From positions 1 to 64,000 of the forward strand of contig NZ_FNQM01000017.1 of assembly GCF_900107585.1 (NCBI RefSeq): a DNA stretch of 64,000 bases. Direction: 5' to 3'. This DNA comes from Rubrimonas cliftonensis (GTDB lineage Bacteria > Pseudomonadota > Alphaproteobacteria > Rhodobacterales > Rhodobacteraceae). Positions 52,741-61,423 of this stretch are shown piece by piece. Position 1 is the first letter of the stretch. Every line of letters starts with the position of its first letter. Both the position numbers and the translations under genes were made by a program. The notes below the pieces were generated by a model that did no database searches, was not told the origin of the DNA, and saw nothing but the letters and a program-made list of their open reading frames with translations.

Positions 52741-54843
52741 ATGATCCATCGCTTGCACGCCGTCGCGATCGCCGCCGTCCTTGCGACCCATGCGGCGCCG
52801 CTCATGGCCCAGCAGCAATTGCCCAACCCGGCGGCCCAGTTCTGCATCGACGAGGGCGGAACCTACCGCACCGTTCAGGAGGCCGCGGGAGAGCGCGGCG
52901 TCTGCGTTCTTCCGGACGGGCGCGAGGTCGATGCGTGGGATTACTTCCGCGAGCGGCACGGCGCGCTCCCGGCGCCGGGCGATGACGTGACCGCCGACAG
53001 GATCTGGTCCGGCGGCCCGATCCTCACGATGGTCGATGGCGGCATGCGCGCCGAGGCGCTCGCCGAGGCCGACGGGACCATCATCGCGGTGGGAGCGCTT
53101 GACGAGGTCATGGCGCATCGCGGCCCGGATACCGAGTTGGTCGACCTCGCGGGGCGCACCATGATCCCCGGGTTCGTCGACGCGCACGGACATGTGTTCA
53201 TGATCGGCATCCAGGCGCTGTCGGCCAATCTCCTGCCCGCGCCGGACGGTACGGTGAACGACATCCCGGCCCTGCAGGAAGTCATGCGCGCCTATCTCGC
53301 GGCCAATCCCGAGCGCGTGTCGCGCGCCGGTCTCCTGATGGGCTTCGGCTACGACGACGCCCAGCTCGCCGAACAGCGGCACCCGACGCGGGTCGACCTC
53401 GACGCCATCTCGACCGAGATCCCGATCTACATCCTCCACCAGTCGGGTCACCTCGGTGTCGCCAATTCGAAGGCGCTGGAGGTCGCGGGCATGACCGCCG
53501 ATACGCCCGACCCTGCTGGCGGCGTCATCCGTCGGCGCGAAGGCGGCACCGAGCCCAACGGCGTGATGGAAGAGAATGCGAGCGCAATCATGGCGATGGC
53601 CATGCTGCGCAATCTCGATGCCGACGCGGGCCGTGCCATCTTCCGGGCGGGCGCAGAACTGGTGGCGTCCTTCGGCTACACCACGGCGCAGGAGGGGCGC
53701 TCGACCCCGGCGGTCGCCGCGCTGATGCAGGCGGTGGCGACCGAGGAGGGGCTCGACATCGACGTCGTCACCTATCCGGACGTCCTCGTGGACCGCGACT
53801 TCATCCGCGATAACGCCTCCCGGGACTACACCGACCGGTTCCGCGTGGGCGGCGCGAAGCTGACCATCGACGGCTCTCCGCAGGGCTTCACCGCGCTGCG
53901 CGACCGTCCGTACTACAATCCCCCGTCGGGATACCGCGCCGACTACAGGGGCTACGCCTCCGCGACGCCCGATCAGGTCTTCGACGCGGTGGACTGGGCC
54001 TTCGCTAACGGCGTCCAGATCCTCGTCCACGCCAACGGCGAGGGCGCGTCGGACTATCTGATCGCGGCGGTCGATACCGCGACCGCGAAGTACGGGCGGG
54101 CGGATCGCCGTCCGGTGCTGATCCACGGCCAGTTCCTGCGCGAAGACCAGGTGGACGCCTACAACCGGCTCGACGTGTTCCCGTCGCTCTTTCCCATGCA
54201 CACCTTCTACTGGGGCGACTGGCATCGCGACCGCACGGTGGGGCCCGTGGCCGCCGACAACATCTCGCCGACCGGCTGGGTGCGCCAGCGCGGGATGATG
54301 TTCTCGAGCCACCACGACGCCCCCGTCGCCTTCCCCGACGCGATGCGGATCCTCGACGCCACGGTGACGCGCCGCTCGCGGTCGGGCGACATCATCGGGC
54401 CGGACCAGCGCGTCGACGTGACAACGGCGCTGAAGGCGCTGACGATCTGGCCGGCCTACCAGCACTTCGAGGAGGACCGGAAGGGATCGCTCGAGCCCGG
54501 CAAGCTGGCCGACCTCGTGATCCTGTCGGAGGACCCGACGGCGATCGACTCCGATACGCTCGACACGATCAAGGTGGTGGAAACGATCAAGGAAGGCGAG
54601 ACCATCTACCTCGCCGGCGTGCGGGAAGGACGGCTCGAGTATCGGCCGCGACTGGACGGCACCGACCCCTACGCCGGGTTCCTGCGGGCGCTCGCGGTCA
54701 ACCGTGACTTGCAGGGCGCAACTGTCAACGGGATTTGGTCTCGCGCCATAGCCGCCGCTCCGCATTCGTCGGCCTGCGTCGCCTCCACGCTCGGCGACAT
54801 CCTTGCATCGGTGGTCGACAGGGACGAAACCGCCGCAAACTGA
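52741..54843 (+). CDS. Exported YtcJ-like amidohydrolase with N-terminal DUF333 domain
   Basis: 700 residues with a signal peptide (1-23). Residues about 28-72 form a DUF333-like unit (NPAAQFCIDEGGTYRTV and RGVCVLPDGREVDAWDYF, with its two Cys), normally found in short secreted proteins. A long amidohydrolase-3 domain follows: DAHGHV metal site near 145, a conserved IDGSPQGF and SSHHDAPV. It probably hydrolyses an amide, lactam or related bond in the periplasm. AGGAGAGG precedes the ATG. The substrate is unknown. Confidence 0.85.
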   Translation: MIHRLHAVAIAAVLATHAAPLMAQQQLPNPAAQFCIDEGGTYRTVQEAAGERGVCVLPDGREVDAWDYFRERHGALPAPGDDVTADRIWSGGPILTMVDGGMRAEALAEADGTIIAVGALDEVMAHRGPDTELVDLAGRTMIPGFVDAHGHVFMIGIQALSANLLPAPDGTVNDIPALQEVMRAYLAANPERVSRAGLLMGFGYDDAQLAEQRHPTRVDLDAISTEIPIYILHQSGHLGVANSKALEVAGMTADTPDPAGGVIRRREGGTEPNGVMEENASAIMAMAMLRNLDADAGRAIFRAGAELVASFGYTTAQEGRSTPAVAALMQAVATEEGLDIDVVTYPDVLVDRDFIRDNASRDYTDRFRVGGAKLTIDGSPQGFTALRDRPYYNPPSGYRADYRGYASATPDQVFDAVDWAFANGVQILVHANGEGASDYLIAAVDTATAKYGRADRRPVLIHGQFLREDQVDAYNRLDVFPSLFPMHTFYWGDWHRDRTVGPVAADNISPTGWVRQRGMMFSSHHDAPVAFPDAMRILDATVTRRSRSGDIIGPDQRVDVTTALKALTIWPAYQHFEEDRKGSLEPGKLADLVILSEDPTAIDSDTLDTIKVVETIKEGETIYLAGVREGRLEYRPRLDGTDPYAGFLRALAVNRDLQGATVNGIWSRAIAAAPHSSACVASTLGDILASVVDRDETAAN

Positions 54844-54885
54844 ACCGGTTTCAGCCAGAATGAGAAGCGAAGCGTGCACCGGACT

Positions 54886-55458
54886 GAGACTTGTCGCCAA
54901 GGATGGCTCGCCGCGTGCCGTCAACCAGGCGATCGACGGCGACATCAAGGTCGTCGAGCACGGGCAACTTCTCGACAAGGCTACGCTGGAGCGCATGGCT
55001 GCGGAAGGGATCTGGCTCAGCATCCAGCCCTTCACTCGCAGCAACGAACTCGGCCTGACCGACGCGCGGAACGCCAAACAGGCCATCGTCTGCCAGGGCA
55101 CCGGGGAGGTCTACGAGTGGATCAGACCCTGCCGGACCCGAAGGTCGGGCACGGCACCGACATGTTCAACAGTCCCGGCATCGGCGGCAGTGAGCAGGTC
55201 GAACAGATGGAGCCCCTGCCGGGCTGGTTCACTGCCGACAAGTTCCTGAAGATGTCGACCGGCAACTTCACCGCACTGCTGCAACTTACGGAGCCGAGCA
55301 ACCTCTATCCGGGCGTTCTGGGCCGCGTCGAGGATGGCGCTCTCGCCGATCTGCTGCTGGTCGCAGGCAATCTGCTGGTGGACTCAACCGCGGTCACGGA
55401 TCGCGACAACCCGAAGATCATCATGAAGGACGGCGTGATCTACAAGAACACGCTGTGA
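54886..55458 (+). pseudogene. Truncated and frameshifted amidohydrolase
   Basis: First reading frame to about 55120: AVNQAIDGDIKVVEHGQLLDKATLERMAAEGIWLSIQP in pieces, typical of the middle of imidazolonepropionase-like hydrolases (their IEHG motif). The reading then moves to another frame: DPKVGHGTDMFNSPG, GRVEDGALADLLLVAGN and a tail IIMKDGVIYKNTL, the family C-terminus. The N-terminal ~250 residues, including the first metal-binding HxH, are gone. It is a relic related to the genes downstream. Confidence 0.8.
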
Positions 55459-55574
55459 CAAGCGGCAGTCTCGGCTGCCATCGGACTGGAAGGCCGCCGA
55501 CCAGGAGCAATGCGGCCGGCCGGCACGCCGCGCGTCTGGCCAGCCATCATGAACGACAAGCGAGAGGAAGACAC

Positions 55575-56957
55575 ATGTTCACCAGCGAACCACTCACCAA
55601 GCGCGGCTTTCTGGCGGGTGCGGCGGGCTCGGTCGGCGCTCTCGCGGTCGGCGGCGGAGCGGCGCTTCTCCCGGCCCGGGCCCAGGCGCAGGCCAGCACC
55701 CAGACCCTGATCACCAATGTCCGGGTCTTCGATGGCAAGTCGGACGCGCTCATCGAGGCGACCTCGGTCCTGATCGAAGGCAACAGGATCAAGGCTATCG
55801 CGCCCAATCTCGACGCGCCCGCCGACGCGGTGCGGATCGACGGCGGCGGCCGGGTGCTGATGCCGGGCCTGACGGACATGCATACCCATCTGGTCTGGAA
55901 TGTCGGCCCGTTTGAACTTTTGGGGGCGCATGCCGATTACCTTGGCGCCCTGACCCTGCTGGATGCCGAGGCCACGCTGATGCGCGGCTACACCAGCATC
56001 CGGGACATCGGCGGCGGTATTCAGGGTGTGATCCAGGCCATCGACGAAGGTCGTTTCCCGGGCCCGCGCATCCAGTCCGCCAACGCGGCGATCACCATGA
56101 CGGCGGGACATGGCGATTTCCGCAATCGCAACGTCCCTGTGCGCGCCTTCGGCGGCCCCACGGAGAGCGAATTGCAGCGTCTGGGATTCGTTTATCATGC
56201 CGACGGCGTGCCGGAAATGCTCTCGGCGGCGCGCGAAAACATGCGGCAGGGTGCCAACTTCCTCAAGATCTTCGTGGGGGGCGCGGTCTCCGGCATCTAC
56301 GATCCGCTGGACATCGCCGAGTATTCGCCGGAAGAGATTGCCGCCACCGCCGGCGAAGCGGAGCGCTGGAACACCTACCTCGCCGTGCACTCCTACACGG
56401 ATCGGTCGACCAGGATCGCGCTCGAGCAGGGGGCGAAGTCCATCGAGCACGGCAATCTGATGTCGGAGGCGACGATGGAGCTTCTGGTGGAAAAGGGCGC
56501 CTGGCTGTCGACGCAGACCGCCTTGTTCATGTCGGAGCTTCCGGATGGCTTTTCCGACGCGCAGAAGGACCGCCAGAAGAAGGCCGCCGAGGGGCTCGAC
56601 AACATGATGACGCTGGCCAAGCAATACGGGGCCAAGATCGCGCTCAGCAGCGACATGGTCGGATCGCTGGAAACGAAGGCCGAGCAGTTGAAGGAGTTCA
56701 CCTGGCGCACGCAGTGGTTCTCGAATCTCGAGATCCTGAAGCAGACGACATCGCAGAACGCCCAGCTCTGGGCCATGTCCGGCCCGCGCAACCCCTATGG
56801 CGACACGCCGATCGGGGTAATCGAACCCGAGGCCTATGCGGACCTGCTGATCATGGAGGGCAATCCGCTCGAGGATACCTCGGTGCTGACCCGGCCGGAG
56901 GCGAACCTGAACGTCATCATGAAGGACGGCAAGATCTACAAGAACACTCTGGAATGA
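55575..56957 (+). CDS. Tat-exported metal-dependent amidohydrolase 2
   Basis: 460 residues. Tat signal LTKRGFLAGAAGSVGALAVGG (about 7-30). The amidohydrolase barrel has DMHTH (first metal pair), a Lys-bearing FLKIFVGG that may be carboxylated, AVHSYT and SIEHGN for further ligands, and SSDMVGS for the final Asp. It resembles the periplasmic Xaa-Arg/prolidase-like group. GAGAGGAAG precedes the ATG. The ending IMKDGKIYKNTLE is shared with the neighbouring pseudogene. Confidence 0.87.
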   Translation: MFTSEPLTKRGFLAGAAGSVGALAVGGGAALLPARAQAQASTQTLITNVRVFDGKSDALIEATSVLIEGNRIKAIAPNLDAPADAVRIDGGGRVLMPGLTDMHTHLVWNVGPFELLGAHADYLGALTLLDAEATLMRGYTSIRDIGGGIQGVIQAIDEGRFPGPRIQSANAAITMTAGHGDFRNRNVPVRAFGGPTESELQRLGFVYHADGVPEMLSAARENMRQGANFLKIFVGGAVSGIYDPLDIAEYSPEEIAATAGEAERWNTYLAVHSYTDRSTRIALEQGAKSIEHGNLMSEATMELLVEKGAWLSTQTALFMSELPDGFSDAQKDRQKKAAEGLDNMMTLAKQYGAKIALSSDMVGSLETKAEQLKEFTWRTQWFSNLEILKQTTSQNAQLWAMSGPRNPYGDTPIGVIEPEAYADLLIMEGNPLEDTSVLTRPEANLNVIMKDGKIYKNTLE

Positions 56958-57056
56958 GCTGTTCGCGTTCACGACCCGGCCGGCAGGAGAAGACGTCGGG
57001 ACGGGTCTGGACGTATCTGTCTGGAAAAGAACGCGCAAGCAAGGGAGTACACTGGA

Positions 57057-58382
57057 ATGAAACGACTTTCCGCGGCAATCCTGTCTGGCCTCATTGCAAC
57101 GACAGCGACCGCTCAGGATGGACCTGCACCGATCCTGATCCAGAATGTACGTATCTTCGACGGCGTTTCAGAGACTCTGATCGAGGGACAGGACGTGCTT
57201 GTCGAAAACGGCATGATCTCGAAAATTGGCGCAGGCATTGCCGGACCTGACGGCGCCGAGGTGATCGACGCGGGCGGCCGTGTCATGACGCCCGGTTTCA
57301 TCTACATGCATGAGCACATCATGATGCAGGCCTCCGGCCCCGAACTGCTGATCGCCGACGACCGCTACCTCGCCATTCTCGCCTCGCGCACGGCGCGGCA
57401 GTATCTGGACCGGGGCATCACGACGATCCGCGATGCGGGGGGCAATTCCTTCGGGCTTCAGGATGCGATCGACGCCGGGGTCGTTCCGGGGCCGCGCATC
57501 TATCCTGCCGGCGCGATGATCTCGCAAAGCTCGGGCCATGCGGATCACCTGTTTCCTTCGCAACCCACCACTTTCATGGCGGACGGCCGGCCCGACAGGC
57601 TGGTGAGGTCGGGCGACTTCCTCGTGGTCGATGGCGTGCCAGAAATCCTGAAGGGGGTCCGCGAGCAACTGCGTCGCGGGGCGACCCAGATCAAGATCGC
57701 GGTGGGAGGCGGGACAGGGTCGATCGCCGATCCCCTGGAAGTGATGGAGTTCCGGCCCGAGGAGATCCGGGCAGCGACCGAGGCCGCTGCTGACTTCCAG
57801 ACCTATGTGATGGCGCATGTCTACAACAGCGACGGCATTCGCCGCGCCATCGACAACGGCGTCAGGAGCATCGAACACGCCAACCTGATCGATCGCGAAA
57901 CGATGCAATACATGAAAGACAATGACGTATGGCTGTCGCCGCAGGTGACCGTCTACACGTTCATTCCGCCGGGATACACGGATGGACAGGCCGACAAGCA
58001 CCGCCAAGCCTTTGCCGGCCTCGACAACATGTTCTCCATCGCCAGGGAGATCGGGTTCGACAACATCGTTCTCGGATCGGATGTCATCAGCAGCCCAAAA
58101 GACATCGAGGGGTTGCTCGGGGAGTTCGAAAAACGCGCCAAGTGGTTCAGCAACCTCGAAGTTCTGCGCCAGGCGACCTCCAATGGCGGTGAGCTTCTGG
58201 CGCTGTCCGGTGTCCTGAACCCCTACCCGGGAGAACTCGGCGTGATCGCGGAAGGCGCCCACGCGGACCTCCTGCTGTTCGACGGCAACCCGCTCGAGGA
58301 CCTGAATGTCATCGTCTCGTTCGAGGACAACATGGACCTGATTATGAAGGCGGGCGAAATCCACAAGAACACGATCAACTAG
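57057..58382 (+). CDS. Exported metal-dependent amidohydrolase 3
   Basis: 441 residues with a Sec signal (1-20). Close in design to the upstream enzyme: metal His pair in YMHEHIMM, QIKIAVGGGTGS for the bridging Lys, MAHVYNS and SIEHAN for His ligands, GSDVISSP for Asp. Note that the usual DxHxH starts here with Tyr in place of Asp (GFIYMHEH). It is probably co-expressed with the upstream hydrolase and the downstream NicO fusion. The substrate is unknown. Confidence 0.87.
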   Translation: MKRLSAAILSGLIATTATAQDGPAPILIQNVRIFDGVSETLIEGQDVLVENGMISKIGAGIAGPDGAEVIDAGGRVMTPGFIYMHEHIMMQASGPELLIADDRYLAILASRTARQYLDRGITTIRDAGGNSFGLQDAIDAGVVPGPRIYPAGAMISQSSGHADHLFPSQPTTFMADGRPDRLVRSGDFLVVDGVPEILKGVREQLRRGATQIKIAVGGGTGSIADPLEVMEFRPEEIRAATEAAADFQTYVMAHVYNSDGIRRAIDNGVRSIEHANLIDRETMQYMKDNDVWLSPQVTVYTFIPPGYTDGQADKHRQAFAGLDNMFSIAREIGFDNIVLGSDVISSPKDIEGLLGEFEKRAKWFSNLEVLRQATSNGGELLALSGVLNPYPGELGVIAEGAHADLLLFDGNPLEDLNVIVSFEDNMDLIMKAGEIHKNTIN

Positions 58383-58423
58383 ACATAACGGACAGGGCGT
58401 ATCGAAGGACAGGGCGTGTCGAA

Positions 58424-60100
58424 ATGGAGACCATCAAGGCTGGCAACTCTGGCATCAAGCTTTCGTCGTTCGGTCGCAAGGACAGTTCCCTGAGCGGCCG
58501 ACTTATTGCGGTGCGCACCACGTTCCTTCTCGTTGCCTTCGCCGGCCTTCTCGTTGCTGTCGCCGGTCTGGGCGTGCTGGCGCAACCGGCCATGGCCACC
58601 GAAGCAGAGTTCGTTCCCTGGAACGAACTCGCGACCACGGTTGAGCCTTTCGACGACCCCTTCGTGGACATGTCGACCGAGCACAAATGGGATCTGCGCG
58701 ACGTTTTGCTGAACCGCGAGGCTGCCGCGCAGGGCCACACGGATGCAGCCCTGAGCGCCAAGGCCGATGCGGCGCTTGAACGCCTCGATGCGGCAGGTCT
58801 CGATGTCGACGACCTTCTGGAACAGCGTCTGGTCGTGATGGAGCGCCGGCGCGAGGCCATGACGGGCGTGACCTCGACGTTTCTCGACCGGAAGGTGCTC
58901 ATCGATGGCTATTTGCTGCCCCTGAAGGCGGAGGCCGGGCGTGTCGTCGAATTCCTCATCTTGCCGTGGGTGGGTGCGTGTATTCATACGCCCCCGCCGC
59001 CGCCAAACCAGATCGTCCACGTCACCTATCCCATGGGATTGGTGCTTGAGCGGCAATTCGAGGCCGTTCGCCTCGAGGGAATTCTGCGACACGAGCCGGA
59101 AGAACACGACCTTTTTCTGCTCGACGGCAGCCGCCAGATCTCCGTCTCCTATGGCCTGAGCGATGCCGTTCTCGGCGGGACACCCGGAGAGATCGTCGCG
59201 GCGTCGGCATCCGAGATCCCAATCCTTGACCGGGCCCAGATCTGGGTGAATTCTCTCTATACTTCCGGCATGCCGGCGCTGGGTGAGGCTGGATCGGGCG
59301 CGGCCATTTTCTGGGCGCTGCTGCTGTCCTTCGGCTACGGCGCGCTCCATACGCTTGGGCCGGGGCACGGCAAGGCAGTCGTCATCTCCTACTTCGTCGG
59401 AACGGGGGGCAGCCTGCGGCGAGGCCTGACCATGGGCGCCCGTATCGCGGTGTTTCATGTCCTGTCGGCTGTTGTGGTGGTCTTCCTGCTCGACCTCGCG
59501 GTCCAGCAGACGACGGGGGCCGCGCCGTCCGACTACCGCGCGATTCGGATGGGCAGTTATGCTCTGGTCATCGTGATCGGCGCGGTGATGCTCTGGCAGG
59601 CCATATCGGCGATGCGGCGACCTGCCTCCATTGCAGGCGGCGGCGCGCACAAGGCCCATCACCACGAACACAGTCACGGCACCAGCGGCTGCGCCGCCTG
59701 CACGGCCAGCGTGGCCCCGCGCGGGAGCGGATGGGTGGCGGCCGCTGTCGGTGTCGTTCCCTGCACCGGGGCGCTGCTGGTCATGCTCTTCGGGCTGGCG
59801 AACGATTTGATCTGGCCCGCCATCGCCATTGTCGTCGCGATTTCGGTCGGCATGGCGGTGGCGATGTCGCTACTGGGTATGGCCGCGCTTTGGGGGCGGG
59901 GCTGGGCCGAGCGGCGTCTGGCGCCCGACGCGCGACGGCGTCAGCGCTTCGAGACCGGCGCCCGGCTCGCTGGCGCGACCTGTGTGCTCGTGGTCGGCGT
60001 CCTGCTTTTCACCATCACGGCAATGCATGACACCTCGTCGCAGCGCGCCGAGAATGACGCCACCCTGCGGCTGGTGGACGCCGCCGATCGCGAGGGTTAG
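58424..60100 (+). CDS. DUF3299-NicO fusion, probable metal transporter
   Basis: 558 residues. A signal-anchor (about 28-52) precedes a DUF3299 domain (about 60-245): FVPWNELATTVEPFDDPF, VLIDGYLLPLK and LPWVGACIHTPPPPPNQIVHV. The C-terminal half (about 285-540) is a NicO transporter: YGALHTLGPGHGKAVVISYF, a His/Cys loop (HKAHHHEHSHGTSGCAAC) and VGVVPCTGALLVMLFGL. The DUF3299 part would lie in the periplasm and may bind metal before passage. The fusion resembles zinc or nickel transport systems in which these are separate genes. It lies 41 bases after amidohydrolase 3. Confidence 0.85.
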   Translation: METIKAGNSGIKLSSFGRKDSSLSGRLIAVRTTFLLVAFAGLLVAVAGLGVLAQPAMATEAEFVPWNELATTVEPFDDPFVDMSTEHKWDLRDVLLNREAAAQGHTDAALSAKADAALERLDAAGLDVDDLLEQRLVVMERRREAMTGVTSTFLDRKVLIDGYLLPLKAEAGRVVEFLILPWVGACIHTPPPPPNQIVHVTYPMGLVLERQFEAVRLEGILRHEPEEHDLFLLDGSRQISVSYGLSDAVLGGTPGEIVAASASEIPILDRAQIWVNSLYTSGMPALGEAGSGAAIFWALLLSFGYGALHTLGPGHGKAVVISYFVGTGGSLRRGLTMGARIAVFHVLSAVVVVFLLDLAVQQTTGAAPSDYRAIRMGSYALVIVIGAVMLWQAISAMRRPASIAGGGAHKAHHHEHSHGTSGCAACTASVAPRGSGWVAAAVGVVPCTGALLVMLFGLANDLIWPAIAIVVAISVGMAVAMSLLGMAALWGRGWAERRLAPDARRRQRFETGARLAGATCVLVVGVLLFTITAMHDTSSQRAENDATLRLVDAADREG

Positions 60101-60139
60101 GCGGTGCAACGAGCCAGCCTAATGAATTGGGTGAAGCGA

Positions 60140-60237
60140 CCGCGCGCCGATGCGGATCTGCTGCTGTTCGACGGCAACCAGCCGGACGACCTGAATGTCA
60201 TCGTCTCGTTCAAGGGTCGTGAACGGCTGTTCATCTT
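60140..60237 (+). pseudogene. Amidohydrolase 3' remnant
   Basis: Encodes RADADLLLFDGNQPDDLNVIV followed by SFKGRERLFILPG, matching the C-terminal ADLLLFDGNPLEDLNVIVSF region of amidohydrolase 3 before running into repeat DNA. It is a third broken hydrolase piece in this cluster. Confidence 0.7.
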
Positions 60238-60244
60238 GCCGGGT

Positions 60245-60390
60245 CGGCGACCCCTCGACCGGCCGAAACCGTTAACCGCTGCCTCCCCGGTGGGGCGGTG
60301 GACCAAGGTGGCGCCGCGCCTGCCGCCTGCGCGAATGGCCGGCCACCGATCTCTGCGGGTCTCCCCGCGACCGGCCGGAACCGGGAGAAG
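60245..60390. repeat. CGCGACCGGCCG-family intergenic repeat abutting vapBC copy 2
   Basis: Contains GTTAACCGCTGCCTCCCCGGT, the GCGCGAATGGCCGG segment and the CCGCGACCGGCCGGAACCGGG core. It ends exactly where the 723-bp vapBC repeat begins. Confidence 0.65.
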
Positions 60391-60499
60391 CTTCATGCCG
60401 CGAGGCGGCGACCATCTGCGCCACCTCATCACCATGGAGGTTGTCGGATGGTGCAATCGTGTGCATCATCAGGTGCATTTTCTGATGTCAGGAGGGATA

Positions 60500-60691
60500 A
60501 TGCGAACCACGGTCACGCTTGACGACACGCTGGTCGCCCGGGCGCAGGATCTGTCCGGCGTCAAGGAACGCGGTGCATTGCTGCGAGAAGCGCTGAAGGC
60601 GCTGATCGAGCGGGAGGCGGCGCGACGGCTCGCGCGGCTCGGCGGCATGGAGCCAGACCTGCAGGAAGCCCCGCGACGTCGTCCGGCATGA
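60500..60691 (+). CDS. vapB: VapB-type antitoxin, copy 2
   Basis: 63 residues, MRTTVTLDDTLVARAQDLSG, differing from copy 1 by Leu to Val. The ATG that precedes copy 1's start is ATA here, so translation must begin at 60500. The AGGAGGG site is 5 bases upstream. Both antitoxins should cross-neutralise both toxins. Confidence 0.9.
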   Translation: MRTTVTLDDTLVARAQDLSGVKERGALLREALKALIEREAARRLARLGGMEPDLQEAPRRRPA

Positions 60692-61059
60692 TCCTGACCG
60701 ACACGTCGGTCTGGGTCGATCACCTGCGCGCAGGCGATCCGGCGCTCGCCGCGCTTCTCGATGAAGGGCGGGTTCTCGCCCATCCCTGGGTCATCGCCGA
60801 GATTGCGCTCGGCTCGCTCAGAGACCGCGAGACGGTGCTGTCCCTCCTCGAAGGGCTGCCGCAGGCCCCGACCGCCACCGTCGAGGAACTGCGCCACCTG
60901 ATCGAGCAACGAATGCTTTTCAGCCGTGGCGTAGGTCTTGTCGACGTCGGCCTTATCGCAGCCTGCCTCCTGGTCCCTGATTGTCGCCTCTGGACCAGGG
61001 ACAGGCGCCTCGCCGCCGTCGCGGGGGAGATGGCCCTCTCTTTCAACCCCGAGAGCTGA
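60688..61059 (+). CDS. vapC: VapC-type PIN-domain ribonuclease toxin, copy 2
   Basis: 123 residues, nearly identical to the protein at 11944-12315, with all acidic PIN positions retained (DTSVWVDHL, AEIALGSL, VDVGLIAAC, TRDRRL). It overlaps vapB by 4 bases. Two nearly identical toxin-antitoxin pairs in one island suggest recent duplication or gene conversion. Confidence 0.92.
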   Translation: MILTDTSVWVDHLRAGDPALAALLDEGRVLAHPWVIAEIALGSLRDRETVLSLLEGLPQAPTATVEELRHLIEQRMLFSRGVGLVDVGLIAACLLVPDCRLWTRDRRLAAVAGEMALSFNPES

Positions 61060-61162
61060 AGGGCCCCGATCAGCACCATGCGACGCGAATTGAACGGCGG
61101 CATACCACTCCCTGCGCTTCGCCCCGCGACCGGCGGAAATCGGGAGCGAGCGGCCTGAGAGT

Positions 61163-61260
61163 CCGATTTGTGGATCGGCGCGGAGCCCCGACGTCGATTG
61201 TCGTCGTAAGTCTTTGATAAATAATTGGCGCAGGGGGGCCCACTTAGGCGCTTGTTCACA
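61163..61260 (+). repeat. ~95-bp dispersed repeat, partner at 9235-9328
   Basis: Shares TGTGGATC, CGTCGTAAG, AGGGGG and GGCGCTTGTTCA blocks, in order, with the minus strand of 9235-9328. It lies 50 bases beyond vapBC copy 2. Confidence 0.55.
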
Positions 61261-61423
61261 CCCGGTGCGCCGAAGGCGCCGCGAGCTGCCGATATCTGTG
61301 CACAGCGATTGTGCAATTCGCTATGGTCACGATCGGGACGCGATCCCTGCGGCCCTGCGCCGCCGCCTCAGGGGCGGCGGCCAGATACGGTCCGCCAATC
61401 ATAACGAACCGGAGGAGAACCCC

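Larger units (their letters stand above)
60390..61112. repeat. 723-bp direct repeat containing vapBC, copy 2
   Basis: Direct copy of 11646-12368 with constant offset 48744. Beyond 61112 the similarity falls away, apart from a worn CGCGACCGGC core at 61126-61146 that has its counterpart after copy 1. Confidence 0.9.

Noticed and set aside
51571-55101. 1176-residue minus-strand open frame covering the AraC-type gene and amidohydrolase 1
   Set aside because: Only the last 363 residues match a family; the rest is antisense to the well-supported amidohydrolase.
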